DNA from: Streptomyces hygroscopicus
GTDB taxonomy: Bacteria; Actinomycetota; Actinomycetes; Streptomycetales; Streptomycetaceae
Direction: 5' to 3'
NCBI GenBank assembly: GCA_002021875.1
Contig: CP018627.1
Span: 7,626,001-7,690,000, forward strand
DNA length: 64,000 bases
Made by a program: the position numbers and the translations under genes. Below, one piece after another: positions 42,180 to 50,546 of the stretch (positions within the stretch are counted from its first letter, which is position 1; the number at the start of each line of letters is the position of its first letter). The notes below the pieces were generated by a model, which saw only the letters and a list, made by a program, of their open reading frames with translations, was not told the origin of the DNA and did not search any database.

Positions 42180-42375
42180 TCAATGAATTCCCGCTTACGC
42201 GCCTTTCGGCTAGTAGTCATGATCCTCGACCCGCGTGTTGGGCGGAATCGCTTTTGATCGCCTTGTTAGCCTGCGGCCCCGAGAGATCGTCCGCAAAGGA
42301 TTGAACGCGTCCGGCTGGTGAACACGATTTTCCTTGGCCGAGTATTGGCGCGGCCCGGTCGAGAGGATATGAACT

Positions 42376-43869
42376 ATGCACGACTTTTCCCGCCGTCGTC
42401 TGCTCAGGACGACGGCGGCCGCTGGCGCCGGTGCGGTCGTTCTCCCTGGCGTTTCGGTCGCGGAAGCCCCGGTCGCGAGCGCCGCGAGTGAAATGTCCGG
42501 GGGCGCGAAATGCGGTCCGGCGAAGCTGACCGGTCGTATCGTCCATCCCGACGACCCCGGCTACGCGGATGCCAGCCTCGGCTGGGACGAGCTTTTTGTG
42601 CACTATCCGTTGGTCATCGTCTACGCCCAGAACACCCAGGACGTGGTGAATGCCCTTACCTGGGCCCGGCAGCACGATGTCGCGCTGCGGGTGCGGAGCG
42701 GCGGCCACAGTCTTGAGGGCTGGTCGAATGTGGACAATGGCATTGTGATCGACGTCAGCGAGTTGAAATCGGTCCACATCGACGCCGCCGCTCGTACCGC
42801 GAAAGTCGGCGCCGGCCTCAACCAGTTGGAAGCGGTCACCACACTCGCGCAGCGGGATCTCGCGGTGACGACCGGAACGGAGGGCAGCGTCGGCCTTTCC
42901 GGTGCGACGCTCGGCGGCGGTTTCGGCTTCCTCACCCGCTACCTCGGCATGGCCTGCGACAGCCTGATCGGGGCCGAGGTCGTCGCCGCGTCGGGCACCG
43001 ACTGCGCCAAGGTGATCCATGCGGACCTGAGGAACCACTCGGACCTGCTCTGGGCGCTCCGCGGGGCGGGGAACGGCAACTTCGGGATCGTCACCTCGCT
43101 CACCTACAAGGCGGCTCCGCTGAACAGCGTCGCCTATCTGCAAGCGACCTGGGACGGCATCGGGGACCTTCAGGGGGTCTTCGACGCATGGCAGCACACG
43201 GGGCCGAGCGCCGATATCCGCCTCGGCACCCAGCTTGAGATCCACCGGAACCAGATTCTGCTGTTCGGGGTTCTCGCGGAAGGCTCGGCGGCAGAGGCGC
43301 AGCGGCTGCTGGCCCCGATCCTGTCGGTCGGCAGCCCCGAGGTCTCGGTGCAAGTCGGTAACTGGGGCGACGTATACGCGGGATTCCAGATTCCAACCGA
43401 GGACGAGCCCGCGAACTGGAAGTTCTTCTCGCAGTTCACCACCAAGCCGTTCCCGAAGCGGGCGATCAGTGTGATTTCCGCATTCATGCGCGACGCCCCC
43501 ACGGATGACAGCAACTTCTTCACCCAGGCATTCGGCGGTGCGGTGCGGAGACCGCCCCGCGGTGGGACGGCGTTCCCACATCGCGACGCGCTCTTCTATT
43601 CCGAGCCGGGCGCCGGCTGGGGGACTCGTGGTGAACCGGGCAGCGGTGACGCGCTCACCCCGGTGGCCCAGGCATGGATCGCCGAGTTCAGCCAGGCGCT
43701 GCGGCCCTATGTGAATGGCGCCTACGTGAATGTTCCGAACATCGGAATGCAGGATTGGGAAACCGCCTACTGGGGTGCCAACTTCGACCGGCTGCGCCAG
43801 GTCAAGGCGAAGTACGACCCGCACAACGTCTTCCAGTACGAGCAGAGCATCCCGCCCGCGTCCCGCTGA
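42376..43869 (+). CDS. Tat-exported FAD-dependent oxidase (BBE-like)
   Basis: A 497-residue oxidase of the vanillyl-alcohol-oxidase/berberine-bridge family. A twin-arginine signal (SRRRLLRTTAAAGAGAVVLPG) begins the protein, so it folds inside and is exported. His111 in RVRSGGHSLEG is the likely covalent FAD anchor. The second (Cys) anchor of bicovalent members is absent: that segment reads TGTEGSVGLSGA where gluco-oligosaccharide-type oxidases have a Cys. The C-terminal YDPHNVFQYEQSIPP is typical of BBE enzymes. Substrates may be sugars or phenolics. It lies inside the arsenic island. Confidence 0.88.
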   Translation: MHDFSRRRLLRTTAAAGAGAVVLPGVSVAEAPVASAASEMSGGAKCGPAKLTGRIVHPDDPGYADASLGWDELFVHYPLVIVYAQNTQDVVNALTWARQHDVALRVRSGGHSLEGWSNVDNGIVIDVSELKSVHIDAAARTAKVGAGLNQLEAVTTLAQRDLAVTTGTEGSVGLSGATLGGGFGFLTRYLGMACDSLIGAEVVAASGTDCAKVIHADLRNHSDLLWALRGAGNGNFGIVTSLTYKAAPLNSVAYLQATWDGIGDLQGVFDAWQHTGPSADIRLGTQLEIHRNQILLFGVLAEGSAAEAQRLLAPILSVGSPEVSVQVGNWGDVYAGFQIPTEDEPANWKFFSQFTTKPFPKRAISVISAFMRDAPTDDSNFFTQAFGGAVRRPPRGGTAFPHRDALFYSEPGAGWGTRGEPGSGDALTPVAQAWIAEFSQALRPYVNGAYVNVPNIGMQDWETAYWGANFDRLRQVKAKYDPHNVFQYEQSIPPASR

Positions 43870-43961
43870 CCGGCCTCCGCCACCGGGGCCGACCCCGCTC
43901 AAGCCCCGTACGTATGTGACAACTTGCCAGACCGGCGATCCGGGTACCCTCGCGTCGAGGG

Positions 43962-44414
43962 TCACCCGCGGTCGTTTGCGGTGAATCCGCGGACGGGGTC
44001 GGGGCCGACGAGGCGGATGAGATTTTGGACGCGGGCCCGGATCTCGTCACGGATCGGCCGCACCGCCGCAACACCCCGCCCCGCCGGATCGTCGAGCTTC
44101 CAGTCCAGGTAGGTCTTGCCGGGGAAGTACGGGCAGGCGTCCCCGCAGCCCATGGTGATGACCACGTCCGAGGCTTGCACGGCCTCGGCGGTCAGCACCT
44201 TCGGGATCTCCGCCGCGATGTCGACGCCGACTTCCGCCATGGCTTCCACCACGGCGGGGTTGACGCGGTCGGCCGGTGCCGAACCGGCGGAGCGGACTTC
44301 GATGCGGTCGCCCGCGAGATGGGTGAGGAAGGCGGCTGCCATCTGGGAACGGCCCGCGTTGTGGACGCAGACGAACAGCACGGACGGCTTCTCGGGGTTC
44401 TGGGGGTCAGTCAC
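43962..44414 (-). CDS. arsC: ArsC, arsenate reductase (LMW-phosphatase fold)
   Basis: A 150-residue arsenate reductase that turns As(V) into As(III) for export. The active loop is Cys16-VHNAGRS (CX5R). Two further cysteines, Cys90 and Cys94 (MGCGDACPYFPGK), can form the disulphide relay resolved by thioredoxin or, in actinomycetes, mycothiol/mycoredoxin. It overlaps the end of acr3 by eight bases and is third in the arsR-acr3-arsC operon. Confidence 0.93.
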   Translation of the reverse strand: MTDPQNPEKPSVLFVCVHNAGRSQMAAAFLTHLAGDRIEVRSAGSAPADRVNPAVVEAMAEVGVDIAAEIPKVLTAEAVQASDVVITMGCGDACPYFPGKTYLDWKLDDPAGRGVAAVRPIRDEIRARVQNLIRLVGPDPVRGFTANDRG

Positions 44415-45531
44415 GGGCGGAACCTTCCTGGGCGGGCGCGTGCTCGGCGGTCATGGCGGTGGGCTGGGGGAAGTAGCGGCGGGCGGCCAAAGCCACGTAG
44501 ACGAGGCCGATCAGTACGGGCACCTCGATGAGCGGACCGACGACTCCGGCCAGGGCCTGCCCGGACGAGGCACCGAAGGTCGCGATGGCGACGGCGATGG
44601 CGAGTTCGAAGTTGTTGCCCGCAGCGGTGAACGCCAGCGTCGTTGAACGCGGGTAGTCCAGGCCCACCGCCTTGCCCAGTGCCATGGACCCGGCCCACAT
44701 CACGGCGAAGTACACCAGCAGCGGCACCGCGATCCGCGCCACATCCATCGGCTGTGAGGTGATCGCGTCGCCCTGGAGGGCGAACAGGACGACGATCGTG
44801 AACAGCAGCCCGTAGAGGGCGAACGGGCCGATGCGCGGGATGAGCTTCGTCTCGTACCAGGCTCGGCCCTTGGTTCTCTCGCCGAGGCGACGAGTGAGGA
44901 ACCCGGCTACCAGGGGGATGCCGAGGAAGATCAGCACGCTGCGGGCGATCTCCCACACGCTGATATCGAGATCGGTCTGTTCCAGGCCGAGCCGGCCGGG
45001 CAGCACGGTGAGGTAGAAGAAGCCGAGCGCGGAGAAGGCGATCACCTGGAAGACGGAGTTCAGGGCGACGAGGACGGCGGCGGCTTCGCGGTCGCCGCAG
45101 GCCAGGTCGTTCCAGATGATGACCATGGCGATACAGCGGGCCAGGCCGACGATGATCAGGCCCGTCCGGTACTCCGGCAGGTCCGGCAGGAAGAGCCAGG
45201 CGAGCGCGAACATGATGGCCGGGCCGAGGATCCAGTTCAGTACGAGCGAGGGGATCAGCAGGCGCCGATCCCGGGTGACCGTGTCGAGGCGGTCATAGCG
45301 GACCTTGGCCAGTACGGGGTACATCATGACCAGCAGGCCGAGCGCGATGGGCAGCGAGACGCCTGTGACGGTCACCTTCGCCAGGGCGTCGCCCAGGCCG
45401 GGAACGAGCCGCCCCAGGCCGAGGCCGGCCGCCATCGCCAGCAGGATCCACACCGCGAGGAAGCGATCCACGAACGACAAGCGCGCGGCGACCGGATCGG
45501 CCGAGGACGCCGTCATGGGGTCGGCGGTCAT
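44407..45531 (-). CDS. acr3: Acr3 arsenite efflux permease
   Basis: A 374-residue, ten-helix arsenite exporter of the BART superfamily. The functional Cys lies in GLARCIAMVIIWNDLACGD (helix 4) and the conserved Glu in AAGNNFELAIAVAIATFG. The ATG at 45531 overlaps the arsR stop as ATGA; the frame extends upstream into arsR but that part is a shadow. It pumps out the As(III) made by ArsC. Confidence 0.94.
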   Translation of the reverse strand: MTADPMTASSADPVAARLSFVDRFLAVWILLAMAAGLGLGRLVPGLGDALAKVTVTGVSLPIALGLLVMMYPVLAKVRYDRLDTVTRDRRLLIPSLVLNWILGPAIMFALAWLFLPDLPEYRTGLIIVGLARCIAMVIIWNDLACGDREAAAVLVALNSVFQVIAFSALGFFYLTVLPGRLGLEQTDLDISVWEIARSVLIFLGIPLVAGFLTRRLGERTKGRAWYETKLIPRIGPFALYGLLFTIVVLFALQGDAITSQPMDVARIAVPLLVYFAVMWAGSMALGKAVGLDYPRSTTLAFTAAGNNFELAIAVAIATFGASSGQALAGVVGPLIEVPVLIGLVYVALAARRYFPQPTAMTAEHAPAQEGSARD

Positions 45532-45932
45532 CAGGCGTCCCCCGCCGTTCCGGCAGGCTCGGGCAGAGGCTGCCCGGCGGGGCGGGTGAGGATCCCGGCG
45601 AGCCGGTCGGTCATCTCCGGCAGCAGCCAGTAGTAGACCCAGGTGCCACGGCGCTCGCAGTCGATCAGCCCGGCCTGCCGTAGCAGCTTCAGGTGATGGG
45701 AGATCGTCGGCTGCGACAGCTCGAAGGCCGGGGTCAGGTCGCATACGCACACCTCACCTCCGGCCCGGGAAGCGATCATCGACAGCAGCCGCAGCCGGAT
45801 CGGATCGCCCAGCGCCTTGAACACCTTCGCCAGCTCGACGGACTGCGCCTCGTCCAGCGGAGCGGTCAGCAGTCCCGGGCAGCAGCCGTCGAGGCCGTCC
45901 TGACCGAGCACCGCAAGCTCTTGTTTCGACAT
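45531..45932 (-). CDS. arsR: ArsR-family arsenite-responsive repressor
   Basis: A 133-residue winged-helix repressor. The helix-turn-helix (LSQPTISHHLKLLRQAGLI) follows the VCVCDLTP metalloid-sensing Cys pair typical of ArsR; an extra Cys pair (GCCPG) lies at the N-terminus and could complete the As(III) site. It heads the operon and is divergent from arsI across an 80-bp gap with a perfect inverted repeat, its likely operator. Confidence 0.94.
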   Translation of the reverse strand: MSKQELAVLGQDGLDGCCPGLLTAPLDEAQSVELAKVFKALGDPIRLRLLSMIASRAGGEVCVCDLTPAFELSQPTISHHLKLLRQAGLIDCERRGTWVYYWLLPEMTDRLAGILTRPAGQPLPEPAGTAGDA

Positions 45933-45969
45933 GCTTCTATGTTGACGTTTTTCGATCCAAGGCGCAATG

Positions 45970-45993
45970 TTGCATCGAAGAACATCGATGCAA
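45970..45993. promoter_or_regulatory. ArsR operator
   Basis: A perfect inverted repeat, TTGCATCGA and TCGATGCAA with a six-base spacer, lies between arsR and arsI, where bound repressor could silence both directions. Confidence 0.8.
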
Positions 45994-46012
45994 CCCGATG
46001 GGAGTCCTCGTC

Positions 46013-46483
46013 ATGTCTCGCGTGCAGCTCGCCCTGAACGTGCCCGACCTCGACGCTTCGGTGGCGTTCTACTCCAAGCTCTTCGGTGTCGAGCCCGCCA
46101 AGCGCCGCCCCGGATACGCCAATTTCGCGATCACCGAGCCGCCGCTGAAGCTCGTCCTGATCGAGGGCGAGGCGGAGCAGGAGACGCGGCTGGATCACCT
46201 CGGCGTCGAGGTGACGTCCGCCGATCAGGTCACCGCCGCCACCGACCGCCTGAAGGACGCGGGGCTCGCCACCTTCGAGGAGAACGACACATCCTGCTGC
46301 TATGCCCTCCAGGACAAGGTCTGGGTCCACGGGCCCGGCAAGGAGCCCTGGGAGGTCTACGTCGTCAAGGGTGACGCTGATCAGATGGGCAAGAGCGCGG
46401 CACTCGACACCGCCGACACATGTTGCGCGAGCGAGCCTGCCCCGACGGAGGCCCCCAAGGTCGCCACGGGCAGCGGGCACTGA
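46013..46483 (+). CDS. arsI: ArsI, organoarsenical C-As lyase (glyoxalase fold)
   Basis: A 156-residue vicinal-oxygen-chelate dioxygenase that breaks the C-As bond of trivalent methylated or aromatic arsenicals, giving As(III). Iron ligands fit Gln5, His62 and Glu114; the substrate-binding Cys pair is Cys95-Cys96 (DTSCCYALQ). A C-terminal extension has a second vicinal pair, Cys137-Cys138 (ADTCCAS). The ATG at 46013 follows GGGAG; an ATG five codons earlier lies next to the operator. CadI-like proteins share this fold, but the ars context favours ArsI. Confidence 0.9.
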   Translation: MSRVQLALNVPDLDASVAFYSKLFGVEPAKRRPGYANFAITEPPLKLVLIEGEAEQETRLDHLGVEVTSADQVTAATDRLKDAGLATFEENDTSCCYALQDKVWVHGPGKEPWEVYVVKGDADQMGKSAALDTADTCCASEPAPTEAPKVATGSGH

Positions 46484-46696
46484 GACTGACTGCAAGCCAC
46501 GGAGGCGGGCGCCCCCTCTCATGGCCGACGCATTGGAGGATGCCGCAAGGACTGGACCCGTTCGGCGGCACACCAGGTGAGAGCTCGATCACCTGTAGTT
46601 AGAAAGAGAACGTCATCTTGCCATCCCGGTTGACCAGCATGGCCGCTGGGTGCCGGTGATGCTCCGCTTCACTCCAGCGCTGAGGAAGGCGTAGCG

Positions 46697-47752
46697 ATGA
46701 GGTTCATTTCGCGGTCCGGCGCCATGACCGTCGCGGTCGGTGCGGGACTCTCCCTCGTGGTCCTGCCGACCGGGTCGGCCAGTGCCGCCGAAGAGATCCG
46801 CGTGCGGTGCAACGACATCCCCGGTCTGGTGGACGCGATCAACCAGGCCAACGCCAACGGCGGTCGCATCACCCTCGCGTCCCGCTGCACCTACACACTG
46901 ACCACACCGGACAACCCGGACGATGGGCTCCCGGAGATCACCGGGGACGTGACCATCTCCGGCAACGGCTCCACCATCCGACGCGACCCGGACGCCACGG
47001 AAAGCTTCCGCATCTTCCATGTGGTGTCCGGTGGCACGCTCACCCTGAAGTCGCTCACGGTCAGCGGCGGCGTCAGCAGCAACTCTGGCGGCGGGGCCCT
47101 CAACGATCAGGGCACACTGAACCTGAACGACGCTGTCTTCAAGGACAATTTCGCGGTTACCGGTGGTGGCGTCTCCAACAACGGTGGACAGCTCAACCTC
47201 GACCGCACCACCGTCGAGCGCAACCGCGCGGCCAGCTTCGGCGGCGGAGTCCTCAACACCGGTAACGGCACAACGACGATGAAGCGCGGCTCCCTGCTCA
47301 AGAACCGGGCGGTCACCAGCAATGGTGGCGGTTTTGAGAATCAACTGGGTACCGCGTCCCTGGAGTCCGTATCGATCAGGGGCAACAGCGGCATTGAGGG
47401 TGGTGGCATCCGCAACGTGAACGCCTCCACCCTGAACCTGAAGTCGACCACTCTCAAGGACAACATCGCTGTGAGGGGCGCGGGCCTCTCAAACCTCTCC
47501 ACCCCCTTCGGCACCGCCACCGCCACATTGGTCGACAGCCTGGTCACCCGTAACACGGCGATCACCGCCGGTGGCGGCATCGACAACCAGTCCGGTCAGG
47601 TGACGCTCACCAACACCAAGGTCGTCGACAACGAACCGGACAACTGCGCCCCCGAAGGCAGCGTCCCCGGATGCACCAACCCCACCGCCACCATTGACCC
47701 GCCCCCCACGCAGGAACCCCTGTCCGACGACGACATCAAAGACCCCGAGTGA
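46697..47752 (+). CDS. Secreted right-handed parallel beta-helix protein
   Basis: A 351-residue exported protein. A Sec signal (about 1-30, ending GSASAAEE) is followed by two Cys (VRCNDIP, ASRCTY) that may pair, then about nine rungs of a beta-helix with recurring GGG-V/I-N-N/Q steps (GGGALNDQG, GGGVSNNGG, GGGVLNTGN, GGGFENQLG, GGGIRNVN, GGGIDNQSG). Such folds occur in adhesins and polysaccharide lyases; no lyase site is recognised. GAGGAAGG precedes the ATG. It is the last gene of the island, with a terminator just behind it. Confidence 0.85.
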   Translation: MRFISRSGAMTVAVGAGLSLVVLPTGSASAAEEIRVRCNDIPGLVDAINQANANGGRITLASRCTYTLTTPDNPDDGLPEITGDVTISGNGSTIRRDPDATESFRIFHVVSGGTLTLKSLTVSGGVSSNSGGGALNDQGTLNLNDAVFKDNFAVTGGGVSNNGGQLNLDRTTVERNRAASFGGGVLNTGNGTTTMKRGSLLKNRAVTSNGGGFENQLGTASLESVSIRGNSGIEGGGIRNVNASTLNLKSTTLKDNIAVRGAGLSNLSTPFGTATATLVDSLVTRNTAITAGGGIDNQSGQVTLTNTKVVDNEPDNCAPEGSVPGCTNPTATIDPPPTQEPLSDDDIKDPE

Positions 47753-47755
47753 GGA

Positions 47756-47792
47756 AGAAGGGCGGGACCCACTCACCGGGTCCCGCCCTTCT
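47756..47792 (+). terminator. Terminator at the right end of the island
   Basis: A 15-bp perfect stem (AGAAGGGCGGGACCC and complement) with a 7-base loop starts four bases after the beta-helix stop codon. Confidence 0.9.
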
Positions 47793-47815
47793 GCGCGCCG
47801 TCCGCCGACTACTCG

Positions 47816-47852
47816 CAGGGGTTCAAATCCCCTCAGGCCCACCGCAGCTCAA
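47816..47852 (+). repeat. attR, right 37-bp direct repeat (tRNA-Ala fragment)
   Basis: This copy contains the T-arm and acceptor end of tRNA-Ala plus 11 bases, matching attL at 36 of 37 positions, but no tRNA 5' half precedes it. It marks the right junction with the chromosome, 28 bp before the end of dps. Confidence 0.9.
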
Positions 47853-47879
47853 CAAAGCGGGGGCTTGCGGGGAGTGGTG

Positions 47880-48380
47880 TCAGACGGATCGGTTTTCCGC
47901 GCTGACCATCCAGGCGTGCTTCTCCAGGGAGTCGATGATCCCGTGCAGTAGGTCGGCCGTGGGGGGATCCTCGTTGTCGACCTGGTCATGGTGGGTGCGC
48001 AGCGTATCGGCGGTGGCACGCAGGCGCGAGGTGACGAGGTCGACAACGGTGCTCACATTCACCTCTCCCGCCGGGAACGCGGGGAGCGTGGTGGTAGCCG
48101 CGACGGTTTCGGAGCGGCCGTCCGGCGCGGTGGCGAGAGCGCGCATGCGCTCGGCGATGGTGTCGGCCGATTCCCGGGCGTCGTCGACGATCTGATCCAG
48201 CTGCAGGTGCAGGTCCCGGAAGTTGTGGCCGACCACGTTCCAGTGGGCCTGCTTTCCCTGGAGGTGCAGTTCGACGAGATCCACCACGATCTGTTGCAAT
48301 GCCTGGGCGAACTGCGGCGAGGCCGTGAATCCGGCGGCATCGGTCTCCGAGCGTCGGGAACCCCCGGCAGAAGCGGGCAT
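47880..48380 (-). CDS. dps: Dps-family ferritin-like DNA protection protein
   Basis: A 166-residue Dps protein that forms 12-subunit cages, oxidises and stores iron with peroxide, and protects DNA. The ferroxidase motif HWNVVGHNFRDLHLQLDQIVDDARESADTIAER holds the His, Asp and Glu ligands. A short Ser/Arg-rich tail precedes the fold. AAGGAG lies seven bases before the ATG at 48380. It is the first chromosomal gene right of the island. Confidence 0.95.
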   Translation of the reverse strand: MPASAGGSRRSETDAAGFTASPQFAQALQQIVVDLVELHLQGKQAHWNVVGHNFRDLHLQLDQIVDDARESADTIAERMRALATAPDGRSETVAATTTLPAFPAGEVNVSTVVDLVTSRLRATADTLRTHHDQVDNEDPPTADLLHGIIDSLEKHAWMVSAENRSV

Positions 48381-48703
48381 GGCGTGTCTCCTTCGCAAAC
48401 GTCACGGCACGGCAGACCCCTGGAGCAGAAGGCCCGACTTCCTATGCGATCCAGCCTATGGAGGTCTCTCTCCGTCGCCACCGCGCCTGATCCAGTCGGG
48501 TGGACGCCCGAGATCAGCGATGTCATGGAATCGTGCTGACCGCGTTCGTGTTTGGTGCGGGCCGGGGGACGGGTGATGGCGCAGGCCAGGGGCGCGGGCA
48601 TAGTAGATGCCCTGTCCAGTGGCTTCGTGGCGTGAAAGCGCCGTAGGGCAGACGCGACACAGCACAGCACAACAACTGCACCACAACAGGGGGATAAGGC
48701 TCC
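48381..48703. other. dps-protease divergent intergenic region, no gene
   Basis: This 323-bp stretch must hold the promoters of dps and the lipoprotein protease. I see no clear sigma-factor match, operator or hairpin. An unusual CA-rich run (cagcacagcacaacaactgcaccac) lies just before the protease ribosome site. Confidence 0.6.
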
Positions 48704-49870
48704 ATGCCACTCATACGCCGTTCCACCGTGGCGGTCGCGGCCATGACCGCGCTGCTGGTGGTCTCCGCTTCCGCCTGCGGGCCCGGTGACGACGAGGCGG
48801 CTTCCGCGTCGGACTCCTCGGCCGCGCCCGATGGGCAGCAGGCCAAGGACGGGATCCAGCTGCCGGAAGGCGTCCCGACGAGTCTGGACGACCTGAAGAA
48901 GTGGAAGGAGGGCGGCTGGAAGGACTGGGACGAGTGGGCCCGCAAGGCATCGGAATTCGCCAATCCGATGATCAAGAACTTCTGGCAGCCGTCCCGGATG
49001 GCCAAGGCGAAGGACTCGTCGACCACCGTCTCCACGCAGAGCACCGGCCAGAACCAGGCGGCCACCGACCCCGAGCCGCCCGCCGTGCCGGCCAAGCAGG
49101 TCTCGCGGCCGTACCACCAGAACATGGCGCCGGTCGGGAAGGTGTTCTTCGACAGCCCCGAGGGGCCGATGGTGTGCTCCGGCACGGTTGTCGACGACCC
49201 GGCGCATCCGGGGAAGTCCAACCTGGTGTGGACCGCGGGCCACTGTGTGCACTCCGGCAAGAAGGGCGGCTGGATGCGGAACATCGTCTTCGTGCCCTCG
49301 TACAACGACGACGGACTGGGGGCCGAGCAGACCCAGACGGCGGCCCAGAACGAGGTCAGCCCCTACGGCGTGTGGTGGGCGGACTGGTCGCAGACCTCGT
49401 CCGAGTGGATCGCGAACGGCGGTAAGACCGGCGGGGTGGGGTCGGCGTACGACTTCGCGGTGCTGCACCTGAAGCCCGAGGGCGGCGGTGGCAAGTCGCT
49501 GCAGGAGACGGTCGGGGCCTCGGTGCCGGTGTGGTTCGGGGCGCCGTCGGCGGACCGGGTGAGCTCGATCGGCGCGTACGGCTATCCGCAGGCCCCGCCC
49601 TACGACGGGGCGAAGATGTTCAACTGCACCAGCAGGCCGGGCCGGCTGTCGTTCTCGCCCACCTCGCCGACGATGTACCGGATCGGCTGCTCGATGACCG
49701 GCGGTACCTCGGGCGGCGGCTGGTTCGTCAACAACGACGGCAAGACGGTGCTGGTGTCCAACAGTTCGATCGGCTCTTACGGACACACCTGGCTCGCCGG
49801 TCCGCATCTGGGGGCCGAGGCGAAGGGCGTGTTCGAGGCCATCAGCAAGAAGTACGCCGGTCAGGGCTGA
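48704..49870 (+). CDS. Lipoprotein trypsin/V8-like serine protease
   Basis: A 388-residue exported protease. The signal ends in a lipobox (SASAC, Cys25), so it is probably anchored outside the membrane. A long acidic, Trp/Lys-rich linker (about 45-130) precedes the catalytic domain. The triad is His180 (WTAGHC), Asp250 (AYDFAVL) and Ser336 (GGTSGGGW). Extra Cys in VCSG, FNCTS and IGCSM could form disulphides. AAGG lies six bases before the ATG. Substrate unknown. Confidence 0.9.
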   Translation: MPLIRRSTVAVAAMTALLVVSASACGPGDDEAASASDSSAAPDGQQAKDGIQLPEGVPTSLDDLKKWKEGGWKDWDEWARKASEFANPMIKNFWQPSRMAKAKDSSTTVSTQSTGQNQAATDPEPPAVPAKQVSRPYHQNMAPVGKVFFDSPEGPMVCSGTVVDDPAHPGKSNLVWTAGHCVHSGKKGGWMRNIVFVPSYNDDGLGAEQTQTAAQNEVSPYGVWWADWSQTSSEWIANGGKTGGVGSAYDFAVLHLKPEGGGGKSLQETVGASVPVWFGAPSADRVSSIGAYGYPQAPPYDGAKMFNCTSRPGRLSFSPTSPTMYRIGCSMTGGTSGGGWFVNNDGKTVLVSNSSIGSYGHTWLAGPHLGAEAKGVFEAISKKYAGQG

Positions 49871-49897
49871 CCGGCCCGCAGCCGCACGGCAGACGTA

Positions 49898-49929
49898 AGG
49901 GGCCCGCTCCGGATCCGGAGCGGGCCCCT
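49898..49929. terminator. Perfect 32-bp palindromic terminator
   Basis: AGGGGCCCGCTCCGGA and its exact complement meet at 49913/49914, forming a bidirectional hairpin between the protease gene and the convergent GNAT gene, whose stop is two bases away. Confidence 0.88.
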
Positions 49930-49931
49930 CG

Positions 49932-50474
49932 TCATGGCCTTACGGATGGCTTTACGGATGGGCCTGCGGACGGGCTTGTGGATGGCTCCACGGGCGCGCC
50001 CGTAAGGAGCTTGGCGTAGCAGCGGCTGCTCTCCTCGAAGCGGTAGAGCCCGAACTTCGGCACCGGTGCGTAGCCGGACGAGGTGTACAGCTCTATGGCC
50101 TCGGGCTGCTCGGTGCCGGTCTCCAGGACCATCCGCACCCGCCCCGCCTCCCGCGCGCTGTCCTCCAGCGCCGCGAGGATCCGCCGGGCCAGCCCGCGCC
50201 CCCGCGCCGCGCGCACCACGAACATCCGCTTGATCTCGGCGTCCCCGTCCTCGTAACCCTCTTCGCTCCGCTCCTGGCTGCGCCAGCCGCCGGTCGCGAC
50301 CGGGGTGCCGTCCGGGTCGTAGGCCATGAGGTAGAGGCCGTGCGGCGGGTCGAAGTGGGCCGCGTCCATGTGCGTCAGATCGCCCTCGCCGTAGCGCACG
50401 GCGTACTCCGCCTGCACTTCCTCGTCGAGTTTGAGGGCGTCGGGGTGGTCGTAGCGGATTGGTTGAATATTCAT
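49932..50474 (-). CDS. GNAT-family acetyltransferase
   Basis: A 180-residue acetyltransferase. The acetyl-CoA signature is MFVVRAARGRGLARRILAALE (about 89-109), with the C-terminal strand ELYTSSGYAPVPKFGLYRF. The last 20 residues are a low-complexity Pro/Ser repeat (PSTSPSAGPSVKPSVRP), encoded by repeating gatgg/acgg units, that looks like a recent addition. The ATG is at 50474. It is divergent from xthA; no substrate can be named. Confidence 0.88.
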   Translation of the reverse strand: MNIQPIRYDHPDALKLDEEVQAEYAVRYGEGDLTHMDAAHFDPPHGLYLMAYDPDGTPVATGGWRSQERSEEGYEDGDAEIKRMFVVRAARGRGLARRILAALEDSAREAGRVRMVLETGTEQPEAIELYTSSGYAPVPKFGLYRFEESSRCYAKLLTGAPVEPSTSPSAGPSVKPSVRP

Positions 50475-50546
50475 GCGTCAAATCGTACTTCTATGCAGTG
50501 GATGGGCGCGTGGTTTTTGTCGCGTATCGTGCCGGAGGTGCTCACC

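Larger units (their letters stand above)
41847..47852. mobile_element. 6-kb arsenic resistance genomic island at tRNA-Ala
   Basis: The unit runs between the two 37-bp att repeats. At the left end, pointing towards the tRNA as expected, is a decayed tyrosine integrase. Cargo is a Tat-exported FAD oxidase, arsC, acr3, arsR, arsI and a beta-helix secreted protein. No excisionase, replication or transfer genes are seen, so it is probably an immobile remnant that has been kept for arsenic resistance. Confidence 0.85.

Noticed and set aside
41864..42220. 118-codon minus-strand frame starting MTTSRKARKREFID
   Set aside because: Overlaps the integrase remnant in another frame and becomes Arg/Pro low complexity; the first residues look protein-like but I could not support a gene.
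46484..46696. Small ORF of 19 codons (MADALEDAARTG...) between arsI and the beta-helix gene
   Set aside because: Too short, no homologue recognised and the ribosome site is poor; could be a gene remnant but cannot be supported.
47816..47852. Second tRNA-Ala
   Set aside because: Only the T-arm and acceptor 3' strand are present; no D-arm or anticodon precedes them, so it is an att fragment.
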